Positions 7,383 through 17,633 of a stretch of DNA of 64,000 bases are shown here, piece after piece; the first letter of the stretch is position 1; every line of letters starts with the position of its first letter. Origin of the DNA: Alkalimarinus coralli (GTDB taxonomy: Bacteria; Pseudomonadota; Gammaproteobacteria; Pseudomonadales; Oleiphilaceae). The position numbers and the translations under genes were made by a program. The notes below the pieces were generated by a model. That model was not told where the DNA came from and made no database searches. It was given only the letters and a program-made list of their open reading frames with translations. The stretch lies in contig NZ_CP096016.1 of assembly GCF_023650515.1 (NCBI RefSeq), forward strand, positions 1,450,001 to 1,514,000, in the 5' to 3' direction.

Positions 7383-9980
7383 TTAGGCTTCAACTGAGGC
7401 GGTCGCTGCTTTTGTTGTGTACTCAGGCATCTTGTCAAAGTTCAAGTACTTGTACACTTCTGAAGACATGCTGTTTAGTTTGGATGCATACTGCATGTAT
7501 TCTTCAGTTGTTGGAAGTTTACCCAGGATTGCACCAACAGCTGCTAGTTCTGCTGAAGTAAGGTATACATTGGCTCCATCACCTAAACGGTTAGGGAAGT
7601 TACGAGTCGATGTAGACAATACTGTGCTGCTAGCTGCAACACGCGCCTGGTTACCCATACATAGAGAGCAGCCTGGCATTTCAGTTCTAACGCCAGCTGT
7701 ACCGAATGTATTGAAGTAACCTTCTTCCATCAACTGGGCTTCGTCCATCTTGGTTGGTGGAGACATCCAGAAGCGAGTCTTAAGAGGCTCTTTATTGGCG
7801 GCAAGCAGTTTACCGGCTGCACGGAAGTGGCCGATGTTAGTCATACAAGAACCGATAAATACTTCATCGACGCCAACGCCGGCAACATCAGATAGTGTTT
7901 TTGCGTCATCTGGGTCGTTAGGGCAGCAAACGATAGGCTCTTTAATATCGGCGAGATCGATCTCTACGATATGCTTGTACTCTGCATCGCTGTCAGCTTC
8001 AAGCAGTTCTGGGTTAGCCAACCAGGCTTCCATCGATTGTGCGCGACGCTCAAGCGTGCGTGGGTCACCGTAACCTTCTGCAATCATCCAGCGTAACATG
8101 GTGATGTTTGAGTTCAGGTATTCGGCAACTGATTCTTTCGAAAGCTTGATTGAGCAGCCCGCTGCAGATCGCTCAGCAGATGCATCAGAAAGCTCAAACG
8201 CCTGCTCAACGGTTAGGTTGTCAAGACCTTCAATTTCCAGTACGCGGCCTGAGAACTCATTGATCTTGCCTTTCTTCTCAACAGTCAGTATGCCTTGCTT
8301 AATGCCGTACAAAGGAATCGCATGTACCAGATCACGTAACGTGATACCTGGCTGCATTTCGCCTTTAAAACGAACCAATATTGATTCTGGCATATCAAGA
8401 GGCATTACGCCTGTAGCGGCAGCAAATGCAACCAAACCAGAACCGGCAGGGAAAGAAATACCCATTGGGAATCGCGTATGAGAGTCACCGCCTGTACCCA
8501 CAGTATCTGGAAGAAGCATACGGTTTAACCAGGAGTGGATGATTCCGTCACCTGGGCGAAGAGCAACACCGCCACGAGTTTGGATGAAATCAGGCATGGT
8601 GTGTTGCATCTCTACGTCAACAGGCTTTGGGTAAGCCGCAGTGTGACAGAAGGACTGCATAACCAAGTCAGCCTGGAAGCCTAGACATGCCAGGTCTTTC
8701 AGTTCATCACGAGTCATTGGGCCTGTTGTATCCTGTGAACCAACGGTAGTCATTTTAGGTTCACAGTATGTGCCAGGACGTACACCCTGACCTTCAGGAA
8801 GACCACAAGCACGACCCACCATTTTCTGTGCAAGGGTGAACCCTTTTGTGCCAGCTTCTGGGTCAACAGGCAGACGGAAAACGTCTGTTGCGCCTAAACC
8901 AAGCGCTTCACGTGCTTTTGTCGTTAAGCCTCGACCAATGATCAGGTTGATACGGCCACCGGCTTGAACTTCATCAAAAATAACTTCAGATTTGATGTTG
9001 ATTTCAGAAACAACTTCGCCCGCTTCATTTAAAATTTTACGGTCATAAGGACGAATTTCAATAATGTCGCCCATGTTGATGTTGTCTACAGGCGCTTCAA
9101 ATACAAGCGCACCGGCATCTTCCATAGTATTGAAGAAAATAGGCGCCACTTTAGAGCCAAAACATACACCGCCAGTACGCTTGTTAGGTACACCTGGCAT
9201 GTCGTCGCCGAAGAACCATAGTACTGAGTTGGTTGCAGACTTACGTGAAGAACCTGTACCTACAACATCACCGATAAACGCGACAGGGTATCCCTTGGAT
9301 TTAATTTCTTCGATTTGACTGATTGGGCCTGTAACACCGTGTTCTTCAGGCGTTAGACCATCACGAGTCATTTTAAATGCAGCACGCGCGTGTAGAGGGA
9401 TGTCTGGGCGTGACCATGCATCGGGCGCAGGAGAAAGGTCATCAGTATTGATCTCTCCTGTTACTTTAAAGGCTGCCATTTTGATGCTTTCAGCCACTTT
9501 GTCTCGGCTGGTGAACCACTCGGCATTTGCCCAAGACTCAATAACAGATTTAGCTTGCGCGTTACCTGCATCCATTTTCTCTTTAATGTCATTGAATGCA
9601 TCAAATACAAGAAGAGTATGCTTCAGCTCTTTGGCTGCCAGTTCTGCAAGCGCAGGCTTGTCTAATTGCTCAACAAGAGTGGCAATGTTATAGCCGCCTT
9701 GCATCATGCCCAATAACTGAACAGCTTTTTCATCGCTGACTAAAGGTGAGGTAGCTTCACCGTTCAAGATTGCTGTCAAAAATGCAGCTTTAACGTATGC
9801 GGCTTCATCAACGCCTGGAGGGATTCGATTTTCAAGTAGGTCAACTAAAGTCTCTTCCTCACCTGCTGGCGGGTTCTTAAGTAATTCAACGAGACCCGCT
9901 ACTTGTTCGGCGTTAAGTGCCTTAGGTGGTACTCCTTCAGCTTCACGCTCTGCTACGTGTTTACGATATGCTTCTAGCAC
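7383..9980 (-). CDS. acnB: Aconitate hydratase B
   Basis: An 865-residue protein that aligns along its whole length with AcnB as I remember it from E. coli, including the N-terminal HEAT-like domain ([16 protein letters not shown]). It interconverts citrate and isocitrate in the TCA cycle. The [4Fe-4S] cysteines are C712 ([10 protein letters not shown]), C771 and C774 (GCSLCMGNQ). The start codon is GTG with an AGGG site upstream. In other bacteria AcnB can also hydrate 2-methylaconitate and, as apoprotein, bind mRNA. It has its own terminator and an upstream region of almost 300 bp shared with miaE. Confidence 0.97.
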   Translation of the reverse strand: MLEAYRKHVAEREAEGVPPKALNAEQVAGLVELLKNPPAGEEETLVDLLENRIPPGVDEAAYVKAAFLTAILNGEATSPLVSDEKAVQLLGMMQGGYNIATLVEQLDKPALAELAAKELKHTLLVFDAFNDIKEKMDAGNAQAKSVIESWANAEWFTSRDKVAESIKMAAFKVTGEINTDDLSPAPDAWSRPDIPLHARAAFKMTRDGLTPEEHGVTGPISQIEEIKSKGYPVAFIGDVVGTGSSRKSATNSVLWFFGDDMPGVPNKRTGGVCFGSKVAPIFFNTMEDAGALVFEAPVDNINMGDIIEIRPYDRKILNEAGEVVSEINIKSEVIFDEVQAGGRINLIIGRGLTTKAREALGLGATDVFRLPVDPEAGTKGFTLAQKMVGRACGLPEGQGVRPGTYCEPKMTTVGSQDTTGPMTRDELKDLACLGFQADLVMQSFCHTAAYPKPVDVEMQHTMPDFIQTRGGVALRPGDGIIHSWLNRMLLPDTVGTGGDSHTRFPMGISFPAGSGLVAFAAATGVMPLDMPESILVRFKGEMQPGITLRDLVHAIPLYGIKQGILTVEKKGKINEFSGRVLEIEGLDNLTVEQAFELSDASAERSAAGCSIKLSKESVAEYLNSNITMLRWMIAEGYGDPRTLERRAQSMEAWLANPELLEADSDAEYKHIVEIDLADIKEPIVCCPNDPDDAKTLSDVAGVGVDEVFIGSCMTNIGHFRAAGKLLAANKEPLKTRFWMSPPTKMDEAQLMEEGYFNTFGTAGVRTEMPGCSLCMGNQARVAASSTVLSTSTRNFPNRLGDGANVYLTSAELAAVGAILGKLPTTEEYMQYASKLNSMSSEVYKYLNFDKMPEYTTKAATASVEA

Positions 9981-10232
9981 AATTTAAACCCTCATCAGTT
10001 CCTGAGCCCGGATGACTTTACATCGTTATCCCGGGAGTTGTTGATTGATATATCCTTGCCGATACGTATCTGATTATCTTTAGGGATATAACAGTCTTAA
10101 TTTTTTTAAGCGGCGGTATTCTACAGTATTTTAATAAAAAAGTTAAGATTGGAATCGGCGTGTATTATTGGTCTTTAGTAGATAATAGTCATTGTTGTCA
10201 GGTGGTTAATTAGGTGTTCGGGCTATATAATC

Positions 10233-10247
10233 GCCCCTTTTTGGGGC
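10233..10247 (+). promoter_or_regulatory. Small hairpin and -10 element in the miaE leader
   Basis: A perfect five-base stem GCCCC/GGGGC with a T5 loop stands about 30 bases upstream of the miaE start. A TATAAT hexamer lies just before it at about 10226-10231, with no convincing -35 at normal spacing. Little more can be said. Confidence 0.35.
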
Positions 10248-10277
10248 TGGCTTATTTACCTTATTTTGGAGTTATGC

Positions 10278-10889
10278 GTGGCGAATCAACAGGATTTAAC
10301 TGAAATCTATTCATTCTTACCCTGTGAGACACCTGATGAATGGGTTCAATGTGCGTTAGATAATCAATCCATAATGCTGATTGATCACGCTCACTGTGAA
10401 CGAAAAGCCGCGTCAACGGCTATTAATCTAATGTATCGTTATCCGGCCAAGTTGGATTTGCAGGCAAAAATGTCTAGATTAGCTCGAGAGGAGTTGCGGC
10501 ATTTTGAGCAGGTGCTAGCGATAATGAAAAAAAGAAATATCGTTTTTAGGGGGATGTCGGCATCTCGCTATGCCGGTGGAATGAGAGAGTACGTCAGAAA
10601 AAGCGAGCCAGAGCAGTTGGTCGATGTTTTAATTATAGGTGCATTTATAGAAGCTCGATCGTGTGAGCGGTTTGCGAAGATTAGTCCATTTTTGGATGAT
10701 GAGTTGAGACTGTTTTATCAATCGCTATTAAAGTCTGAATCCCGGCACTATCAAGATTATTTAAAGCTGGCGAGAGATGCGGCGAATGGATCAATAGATC
10801 AAAGGGTTGCGGAGTTCTGTGAAGTGGAGAAGGCTTTAATTACAAGTGCTGATAACGAGTTCCGGTTTCACAGTGGTGTGATGCCTTAA
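10278..10889 (+). CDS. miaE: tRNA-(ms2io6A)-hydroxylase MiaE
   Basis: About 203 residues, a ferritin-like di-iron protein. Metal ligands can be read in the segments HAHCERKAAS, REELRHFEQV, EARSCERF and ESRHYQDYL, that is two E..ExxH-type half-sites. MiaE hydroxylates the isopentenyl side chain of ms2i6A37 in tRNAs that read UNN codons and needs oxygen. The likely start is GTG at 10278, six bases after GGAG; the TTG further upstream would include the ribosome site in the coding region. It is convergent with lpxH. Confidence 0.92.
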   Translation: MANQQDLTEIYSFLPCETPDEWVQCALDNQSIMLIDHAHCERKAASTAINLMYRYPAKLDLQAKMSRLAREELRHFEQVLAIMKKRNIVFRGMSASRYAGGMREYVRKSEPEQLVDVLIIGAFIEARSCERFAKISPFLDDELRLFYQSLLKSESRHYQDYLKLARDAANGSIDQRVAEFCEVEKALITSADNEFRFHSGVMP

Positions 10890-10920
10890 TCAGCAAAATT
10901 CGTTTTATGAGTGAAGGGCA

Positions 10921-10947
10921 ACCCTTTAGTCTAGTGCTCTAAAGGGT
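10921..10947. terminator. Hairpin between convergent miaE and lpxH
   Basis: The arms ACCCTTTAG and CTAAAGGGT (9 bp, perfect) enclose nine bases and include the lpxH stop codon. It could serve as a two-way terminator, although neither side has a long T run. Confidence 0.6.
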
Positions 10948-11662
10948 GGCTCAGTAGTTCAATTTCGCCCGTGGCATCTGCTTTCAGATACCAGACGTTT
11001 TTGTCCCAGTCGCCAAGTACAATCCGTTTGGCGGCTCTTCCGTTGGCTTCAATCTCATGTATTGCCGGGCGATGTGTATGCCCGTGAATGAGTGTGTTAA
11101 CGTTATATTTTACTAGCGAAGATTCAACCTCGGACGGAGTAACATCCATTATTTCGAGTGTTTTGCCCTTGTTTTTTGCCTGGCTTATCGTACGAAGTTG
11201 TTGTGCTACGATTTGCCTCTCAGGCAGGCTGCGCTTTAAAAATAGCACTTGCCACTCGCTATCTCTCATGTTCTTACGGAACTTCATGTACTCAATATCA
11301 TTAGTGCAAAGGCTATCGCCATGCATCAACAGAACATCCTTGCCGTAAAGGTTTACTGTCGTGGGGTCTTCCAATAAGGTGGCCCCTGTCTCTTCGCAGA
11401 ACTGCTGGCCTATTAGAAAATCCCTGTTGCCATGCATTAAAAAGATATGGGTTCCAGAGTCTGATGTCTCTCTTAGCTTGCTTTTTACTTTGACCTGAAG
11501 TGGGGTATTTTCATCGTCACCGATCCAGGCTTCAAAAAAATCACCAAGGATGTAAAGCGCATCAATACCTTGTGCTTTGTTATCGAGAAACTCAAAAAAC
11601 GCCCTGGTTATTTCAGGGCGCTCTTCCTCAAGGTGTAAATCCGAGATAAATAGAGTGGTCAT
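10931..11662 (-). CDS. lpxH: UDP-2,3-diacylglucosamine diphosphatase LpxH
   Basis: A 243-residue calcineurin-type phosphoesterase that makes lipid X in lipid A synthesis, at the inner membrane. The metal-site motifs are all present: SDLHL (residues 7-11), GDFFEAWIGD (about 40-49), HGNRDFLIG (about 78), HGDSLC and GHTHRP near residue 195. Its start overlaps the ppiB stop by one base (TAATG), so the two genes are translationally coupled, as in related bacteria. Confidence 0.95.
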   Translation of the reverse strand: MTTLFISDLHLEEERPEITRAFFEFLDNKAQGIDALYILGDFFEAWIGDDENTPLQVKVKSKLRETSDSGTHIFLMHGNRDFLIGQQFCEETGATLLEDPTTVNLYGKDVLLMHGDSLCTNDIEYMKFRKNMRDSEWQVLFLKRSLPERQIVAQQLRTISQAKNKGKTLEIMDVTPSEVESSLVKYNVNTLIHGHTHRPAIHEIEANGRAAKRIVLGDWDKNVWYLKADATGEIELLSHPLEH

Positions 11663-12183
11663 TAACTCGCAGACTCATCTTCGCTTGCATTATCGATGAC
11701 TTGAGCTGACTCGATCACCACGTCCTCAACAGGAACATCCTGGTGCCCTGCGGCCATAGTCGTCTGAACATTTTTTATTTTATCGACAACTTCCATTCCG
11801 CTGGTGACCTTGCCAAAAACAGCATACCCCCAACCTTCCGTAGTTTCAGATGTGTGATCAAGGAAGCCATTGTCTTTAACATTGATAAAAAACTGAGCTG
11901 ATGCCGAGTGAGGATCCATTGTTCTGGCCATTGCGATGGTGCCGTTTAGGTTGCTAAGACCATTATTTGCTTCGTTTTTAATGGTTTCTCTGGTTTCTTG
12001 CGGGGTCATGCCTGGGCCGAATCCGCCGCCCTGGATCATAAAATTGCTGATGACTCGGTGAAAAATTAATCCGTCATAAAAACCGTCGCGAACATTTTTC
12101 TCAAAATTCTTGGCCGTCACAGGTGCTTTTTCGTAATCAAGCTCGAGAGTAATGTCTCCAAAGTTGGTTTTTAGTTCAATCAT
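11662..12183 (-). CDS. ppiB: Peptidyl-prolyl cis-trans isomerase B (cyclophilin)
   Basis: A cytoplasmic cyclophilin of 173 residues with no signal peptide. The active-site run [13 protein letters not shown] is at about residues 42-54, followed by [20 protein letters not shown] at 12183 is preferred to a TTG one codon earlier. It is followed directly by lpxH and probably shares its transcript. A short acidic C-terminal tail (NASEDESAS) extends beyond the cyclophilin fold. Confidence 0.95.
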   Translation of the reverse strand: MIELKTNFGDITLELDYEKAPVTAKNFEKNVRDGFYDGLIFHRVISNFMIQGGGFGPGMTPQETRETIKNEANNGLSNLNGTIAMARTMDPHSASAQFFINVKDNGFLDHTSETTEGWGYAVFGKVTSGMEVVDKIKNVQTTMAAGHQDVPVEDVVIESAQVIDNASEDESAS

Positions 12184-12420
12184 CAATGTAACCTATCGTT
12201 GGTTTGTTTAAGTGGGTGGTCAATAATCTATTATCAACCGATTGATGTAGCTATTGTAGTTAATCTGTAAGATAAAAAAAATGGCTCTCTGCAGGCAAAT
12301 TGGTCGTTCATTAGTTAAATCTGGCGAGGTATTGTGTTTTTTTATTGTATATAATGCACTGCTATGAGTTTAACTATTTAATTCGCATCCTCTAATTTCG
12401 CAAGGTACAAGTAAAAGTAT

Positions 12421-14097
12421 ATGGCAACCACCGAGACGAAAGCATCAAGCAACTTTATTCGAAACATTATTGAAGACGATGTAAAAAACAACAAGAAAGA
12501 AAAAGTGGTCACGCGCTTTCCCCCAGAGCCAAATGGTTATCTGCATATAGGGCATGCTCGTTCAATTTGGCTTAATTTTGGTATGGCCCAAGAGTTTGCC
12601 GGGGAGTGCAATCTGAGATTTGATGATACAAATCCTGAAAAAGAGGAACAGGAGTATGTTGACTCTATTAAGGAGGATGTTCGGTGGCTTGGGTATCAGT
12701 GGAGTGGGGGCGTTAAGTATGCATCTGAATATTTTGACCAGTTCTATGAGTGGGCCCTTCACCTGATTAGAGAGGGCAAGGCTTATGTTTGCCATTTGTC
12801 TGCCAAGGAATCAAGCGAGTATAGGGGATGGGCAACCAAACCCGGTAAGGATAGCCCCTACAGAAACAGAACGGTCGAAGAAAACCTTGCGCTGATAGAG
12901 CAGATGCGAGCGGGAGAGTTCGATGAGGGCGCTTGTGTGCTGAGGGCAAAAATTGATATGGCTTCGCCCAATATGAACCTGCGCGACCCTATTTTGTACC
13001 GTATTCGAAAGGTTGCTCACCATCAAACAGGTGATAAGTGGTGTATATATCCCAGCTACGACTTTGCTCATGGCCAAGAGGATGCTATTGAGGGAATTAC
13101 TCACTCTATCTGCACCCTTGAATTCCAAGATCACAGGCCGCTTTATGAATGGTTTTTGGATAACTTGCCAGTGCCAAACAAACCAAAGCAGTATGAGTTT
13201 GGAAGGCTCAATTTAAATTACACAGTGACCAGCAAGCGGAAATTAAAGCAGCTTGTTGATGAAAAGTGCGTTAACGGATGGGATGACCCAAGAATGCCAA
13301 CCGTTTCGGGTATGCGCAGAAGAGGGTATACGCCGACCGCACTGAAAGCATTCTGCGATATGGTGCCTGTGAGTAAAAGCAACAGTGTCATCGATGTATC
13401 TGTGCTAGAGCGCGCTATTAGGGATGATCTAAATGATCATGCTCCTAGAGCTATGTGTGTTATGAATCCGCTGAAAATTGTGGTGACTAACTTCCCAGAG
13501 GGGCAGACTGAAGAGATGGTTGCCGCCTGCCACCCCAGCAAGCCGGAACTGGGTGAGCGAGTGCTGCCGTTTACACGTGAATTGCTAATTGATCGCGACG
13601 ACTTCAACGAAGATAGCTCTCTGTCGCGTAAAAAGTTTAAGCGGTTAGTGCTAGGTGAGTGGGTGCGCCTAAGAGGGGCGTACATTATAAAAGCAGATGA
13701 AGTGGTTAGAGGGGCGGATGGTGAGATTGAGCAGGTTAATGTCTCACTAGTACCTGACACTGTTGGAAATGATGCGCCAGAAGGAATTAGGCCTCGCGGC
13801 GTCATTCACTGGGTCTCAGCTGAATGTGGTGTGCCCGCTGAAATTCGCCTCTACGATAGGTTGTTTAATCATGAGTCGCCTGATCAGGGAGAGGAAGATT
13901 TTATCTCGTATATTAATTCCGAAAGCCTGTCGATTATTTCTGCGGTAGTTGAGCCTTCTATTGCTGATTGTGAGCCTGAGTCTTCGTTCCAGTTCGAGCG
14001 TGAGGGGTATTTTGTGGCTGATCGTTATGATCATGCAGCTGGAAGGCCTGTGTTCAATATGACTATAGGCTTGAGAGATACATGGGCTAATAAGTAG
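12421..14097 (+). CDS. glnS: Glutaminyl-tRNA synthetase
   Basis: A 558-residue class I synthetase that charges tRNA-Gln. The HIGH signature is in PPEPNGYLHIGHAR (residues 34-47) and the KMSKS equivalent is VTSKRKL near residue 270. A bacterial/eukaryotic-type beta-barrel anticodon domain fills the C-terminus. A TATAAT hexamer at 12350-12355 may be the -10 element, but I see no good -35. cysS follows after 74 bp without a terminator, so the two synthetases may be cotranscribed. Confidence 0.97.
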   Translation: MATTETKASSNFIRNIIEDDVKNNKKEKVVTRFPPEPNGYLHIGHARSIWLNFGMAQEFAGECNLRFDDTNPEKEEQEYVDSIKEDVRWLGYQWSGGVKYASEYFDQFYEWALHLIREGKAYVCHLSAKESSEYRGWATKPGKDSPYRNRTVEENLALIEQMRAGEFDEGACVLRAKIDMASPNMNLRDPILYRIRKVAHHQTGDKWCIYPSYDFAHGQEDAIEGITHSICTLEFQDHRPLYEWFLDNLPVPNKPKQYEFGRLNLNYTVTSKRKLKQLVDEKCVNGWDDPRMPTVSGMRRRGYTPTALKAFCDMVPVSKSNSVIDVSVLERAIRDDLNDHAPRAMCVMNPLKIVVTNFPEGQTEEMVAACHPSKPELGERVLPFTRELLIDRDDFNEDSSLSRKKFKRLVLGEWVRLRGAYIIKADEVVRGADGEIEQVNVSLVPDTVGNDAPEGIRPRGVIHWVSAECGVPAEIRLYDRLFNHESPDQGEEDFISYINSESLSIISAVVEPSIADCEPESSFQFEREGYFVADRYDHAAGRPVFNMTIGLRDTWANK

Positions 14098-14171
14098 CTT
14101 GTTTAGTGTTGATTTGTTTTTTGTAAGAGGTTTTACCTCAAATAATAGTTGTCTATTTAGGGTTTTATTTA

Positions 14172-15578
14172 ATGTCGCTTCAAATTTTTAATACGTTAAC
14201 TCGCAAAAAAGATGTCTTCGTTCCTTTGGAGGAAAATAAAGTGAAGATGTATGTCTGTGGAATGACAGTCTATGACTACTGTCATCTGGGGCATGCGAGG
14301 GTATTGGTTTGCTTTGATGTGATAGTCCGTTATTTAAGGTCGCAAGGTTATGACGTGACCTATGTAAGAAATATCACGGATATTGATGACAAAATTTTAA
14401 ATAGGGCGAATGAAAATGGAGAAAAATTTACCTCATTAACAGAGCGCTTTATTGATGCAATGCATGAAGATGAAGCCAGGTTAAATGTTAAAAAGCCTGA
14501 TTTTGAACCTAAAGCGACTGCTCATATTGCAGAAATCATAAAGATGATTGAGCAATTGATCAGCAATGGCTTTGCGTACGCGGCTCCGAACGGCGATGTT
14601 TACTACTCGGTTCAGAAATTCCCAACCTATGGCCAGTTGTCGAAGAAAAATCTTGAAGAGTTGTTGGCTGGTGCGCGTGTAGACGTTGAAGACTTGAAGC
14701 AAGATCCAAGGGACTTTGCGCTTTGGAAGTCGGCTAAGCAAGGTGAGGTGAGTTGGAACAGTCCGTGGGGTGAGGGGCGTCCAGGCTGGCATATTGAGTG
14801 CTCTGCTATGTCGACCTGCTGCCTTGGGGATACATTTGATATTCATGGTGGTGGGCCTGACCTGCCATTCCCTCATCATGAAAATGAAATTGCCCAATCA
14901 GAAGGGGCGACAGGGCAGAAGTATGTGAATTACTGGATGCACGCCGGCGCAATAAGGGTTAACAAAGAGAAGATGTCAAAATCTCTAGGTAACTTCTTTA
15001 CTATTCGGGATGTGTTGGAAAGCTATCCTGCAGAGGTTGTACGATATTTTCTGGTGTCCAGCCATTATCGCAGTCAGGTTGACTACTCTGAAGGAAGCCT
15101 TAAGGAGGCTCAGTCAGCATTGTCCCGTTTATATACGGCGTTAAGAGATGTTTTGCCGGTCGAGACTGTCGGTGATGACTCGGATTATTTAAATGAATAT
15201 CGAGCTCGATTTCAGAGTGCGATGAATGATGATTTTAATACTCCGGAGGCCTTGGCGGTGATGTTTGATCTTGTTAAAGAGCTTAATCGAGCTAAAGCGG
15301 ACTCAGATGGGCGAGTAGGGAAGCTGGCAGGCTTGCTCAAGGAGTTTGGTGAAATCTTGGGGGTTCTGCAGTTGGACGCGGAAGCTTTTCTAAAATCCAG
15401 CGGAAGTTTTGGAGAAGATCTTATAAGTGAAGAGGAGGTTGAAATGTTAATTGCCGATCGGGTCAATGCAAGAAATAGTAAAGATTGGGCTGAATCTGAC
15501 CGTATAAGAGACTATCTAAAGGATGCAGGCATAATTCTGGATGACAGAAAAGAGGGAACTGTCTGGCGGCGAGGGTAG
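14172..15578 (+). CDS. cysS: Cysteinyl-tRNA synthetase
   Basis: A 468-residue class I synthetase of normal length. It has the zinc cysteine C29 (VCGMTVYD), the HIGH motif as HLGH at 38-41, the second zinc segment ECSAMS near residue 215 and KMSKS near residue 267. It charges tRNA-Cys. It probably shares a transcript with glnS and ends at a clear terminator. The same glnS-cysS-folD order is known from pseudomonads. Confidence 0.97.
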   Translation: MSLQIFNTLTRKKDVFVPLEENKVKMYVCGMTVYDYCHLGHARVLVCFDVIVRYLRSQGYDVTYVRNITDIDDKILNRANENGEKFTSLTERFIDAMHEDEARLNVKKPDFEPKATAHIAEIIKMIEQLISNGFAYAAPNGDVYYSVQKFPTYGQLSKKNLEELLAGARVDVEDLKQDPRDFALWKSAKQGEVSWNSPWGEGRPGWHIECSAMSTCCLGDTFDIHGGGPDLPFPHHENEIAQSEGATGQKYVNYWMHAGAIRVNKEKMSKSLGNFFTIRDVLESYPAEVVRYFLVSSHYRSQVDYSEGSLKEAQSALSRLYTALRDVLPVETVGDDSDYLNEYRARFQSAMNDDFNTPEALAVMFDLVKELNRAKADSDGRVGKLAGLLKEFGEILGVLQLDAEAFLKSSGSFGEDLISEEEVEMLIADRVNARNSKDWAESDRIRDYLKDAGIILDDRKEGTVWRRG

Positions 15579-15619
15579 AGATTTTAAGGTTGAATCCAAG
15601 TTGTAAGTGTTAGATGCAA

Positions 15620-15648
15620 GAAAGAGCGCCAAAATAGCGCTCTTTTTT
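15620..15648 (+). terminator. Terminator of the glnS-cysS unit
   Basis: The arms AAAGAGCGC and GCGCTCTTT enclose a seven-base loop and are followed by a T run. The hairpin lies between convergent cysS and folD. Confidence 0.85.
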
Positions 15649-15680
15649 GTTATGCTTTCACCCAATAAATGCGGGTCTCT

Positions 15681-16535
15681 TTATGAGTGGAGTTTGTCCG
15701 CTGCATAAAGTGTGTTCTCCATAAGGGTTGCGACTGTCATTGGGCCGACCCCTCCGGGAACGGGTGTGATCCAGCTTGCATTCTCTTTGGCTGTATCAAA
15801 TTCAATGTCGCCAACAAGTTTTCCCGAATCGAGTCGGTTAATGCCTACGTCAATTACAATGGCGCCAGGCTTGATCCATTCCCCTTTAACTATCCCTGGT
15901 TTTCCAACTGCCACTACTACAATGTCAGCTTGAGAGATTTTCTGGTCTAGGTTTTGTGTGAATCGGTGGGTCGTTGTTACCGTGCAGCCCGCTAGTAATA
16001 GCTCAAGCCCCATGGGTCTGCCAACAATATTTGAAGCGCCAACAATGACGGCGTCCTTTCCTCTAATGGTTTCACCTGTGCTTTCAAGCAGGGTCATGAT
16101 TCCTTTTGGTGTGCATGGCCTCAGTAGTGGGAGTCTTTGTGCTAGCTTACCCAGGTTAAACGGGTGAAACCCGTCTACGTCTTTATCAGGACGAATTTGC
16201 TCAAGAATCTTGTCTGCGTTCAAATGTTGAGGGAGGGGGAGTTGCACCAGGATGCCATCAATCTCCCTGTCCTCGTTTAACCGATCTACTAATACTTCTA
16301 GCTCTTCTTGTGTTGCTGATGATTCAAGCTTGTATGAGCGTGAGTGGAAGCCGACCTCTTCACAAGCGTTGGTTTTATTCTTTACATAAACCTGTGAGGC
16401 CGCATCTTCGCCGACAAGAACGACTGCCAGGCCAGGCACTCTAAGTCCTTTGTTGACCCGTTCTTTAACTCCGTCTGCTACTTTTTTTCTAACTGATGCA
16501 GCAATTGCTTTGCCGTCAATGAGATTTGCGCTCAT
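15681..16535 (-). CDS. folD: Bifunctional methylene-THF dehydrogenase / methenyl-THF cyclohydrolase
   Basis: A 284-residue FolD that interconverts methylene-, methenyl- and formyl-tetrahydrofolate with NADP. The family signatures are present: [14 protein letters not shown] near residue 50 with the catalytic lysine, [12 protein letters not shown] near residue 95, [11 protein letters not shown] in the nucleotide-binding loop and [11 protein letters not shown] near the C-terminus. It is leftward and convergent with cysS, with a 250-bp gap to the tRNA cluster on the other side. Confidence 0.97.
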   Translation of the reverse strand: MSANLIDGKAIAASVRKKVADGVKERVNKGLRVPGLAVVLVGEDAASQVYVKNKTNACEEVGFHSRSYKLESSATQEELEVLVDRLNEDREIDGILVQLPLPQHLNADKILEQIRPDKDVDGFHPFNLGKLAQRLPLLRPCTPKGIMTLLESTGETIRGKDAVIVGASNIVGRPMGLELLLAGCTVTTTHRFTQNLDQKISQADIVVVAVGKPGIVKGEWIKPGAIVIDVGINRLDSGKLVGDIEFDTAKENASWITPVPGGVGPMTVATLMENTLYAADKLHS

Positions 16536-16724
16536 ATGAGTGTCTTCGCCTATTGATTAATGTATGGAAACGTAAAACAAACTATGCGTATATTTTCTCA
16601 TGCTGGTAGCTGAATAAAAAGAGCTGATTAATCGTTATACTGAAATGAGTGAGCAGCAATTAAATGCTGCTTAGCTGCTATTTACACAATTTCCTGTTTG
16701 TAAAAATAAATATGCATGCAGTGG

Positions 16725-16753
16725 TTGACGGATGTTGAAACCGGCTGTATTAT
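16725..16753 (+). promoter_or_regulatory. Sigma-70 promoter of the tRNA cluster
   Basis: The -35 TTGACG (16725-16730) and -10 TATTAT (16748-16753) are separated by exactly 17 bases. A G/C-rich discriminator (TCGCGCC) follows, a feature of stringently controlled stable-RNA promoters. The first tRNA begins 35 bases further on. Confidence 0.75.
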
Positions 16754-16787
16754 TCGCGCCATCTTGTTGAGACACAGAAGAACGAGA

Positions 16788-16864
16788 CGGGGTATAGCGC
16801 AGTCTGGTAGCGCGCCTGCTTTGGGAGCAGGATGTCGGGAGTTCGAATCTCTCTACCCCGACCA
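16788..16864 (+). tRNA. tRNA-Pro (anticodon TGG)
   Basis: A 77-base cloverleaf with acceptor arms CGGGGTA/TACCCCG, anticodon TGG at 16822-16824, a TTCGAAT T-loop and an encoded CCA end. Confidence 0.97.
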
Positions 16865-16920
16865 ATTAGTTTGTTTTATGGCTGGTTGTGGTTTTTGTGT
16901 CTTGTTGGATCGGGATCTAT

Positions 16921-16997
<77 letters not shown>

Positions 16998-17037
16998 TAT
17001 TAGGTAGCTGGCAGAGAAAGATTCAATACAAGTGATG

Positions 17038-17113
17038 GTGGGCGTAGCTCAGTTGGTAGAGCTCAGGATTGTGATTCCTGCGGTCGCGGGTTCGATCCCC
17101 GTCGCCCACCCCA
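17038..17113 (+). tRNA. tRNA-His (anticodon GTG)
   Basis: Acceptor arms GTGGGCG/CGCCCAC, anticodon loop TTGTGAT with anticodon GTG, and an encoded CCA end. The extra G at position -1 that is specific to tRNA-His is encoded at 17037 and can pair with C73 at 17110. Confidence 0.97.
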
Positions 17114-17168
17114 ACTTTCTAATATCTAAGGGTATTCTAAGGTTGGTAAATAGTGTATAGTTAAAAAA

Positions 17169-17254
<86 letters not shown>

Positions 17255-17633
17255 CGTTTTAAGTGGTGATCCTTCAGAAAGTTCTCAGAGCGCTCAGCTC
17301 GATTTAATCTAAAAAATTGACTTGTTTATTGGTGTGATTCAATCGTACTGTTGTGCCTATTTCTGTGTGTTTTAGGTTGTATCTGGGCAGGAATATAAAA
17401 TATAATTCCCTGTTTTATCATACGTGGTTTAGCGAAATCGCAGTCAGTGCATTACCGAGTTTTTCGGTTTCCTGTTAATTAGACTTCTAATTAACGGTTC
17501 CAGATGTGTAGAGTATATTGTCATATATTTTAGCATTGGGTGTTTGGTCGTGATCTCATTAGCCTTTATGAGGGTGGTGAGGCTAGGCTTTACCTTTTAA
17601 GTAATAATTAGAAATTAGATTCGAGGATCTTCC
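17255..17633 (+). promoter_or_regulatory. Gene-free leader region between the tRNAs and tig
   Basis: I see no coding sequence here. A candidate tig promoter is TTGTAT (17377-17382), an 18-base gap and TATAAT (17401-17406). Downstream of it are a small CCGAG/TTCGG-type hairpin near 17455 and a perfect 9-bp hairpin, GTTAATTAG/CTAATTAAC at 17474-17495 with a four-base loop. These would lie in a leader RNA of more than 200 bases. Confidence 0.5.
17474..17495 (+). repeat. Perfect 9-bp hairpin in the tig leader
   Basis: The arms GTTAATTAG and CTAATTAAC with loop ACTT form a short A/U-rich hairpin about 140 bases upstream of tig. It has no T run, so it is not an obvious terminator; it could be an operator, an mRNA-stability element or chance. 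Confidence 0.6.

Noticed and set aside
7750-9693. Several + strand open frames inside acnB
   Set aside because: They are shadows of the acnB coding strand in other frames; acnB itself is unbroken and strongly conserved.
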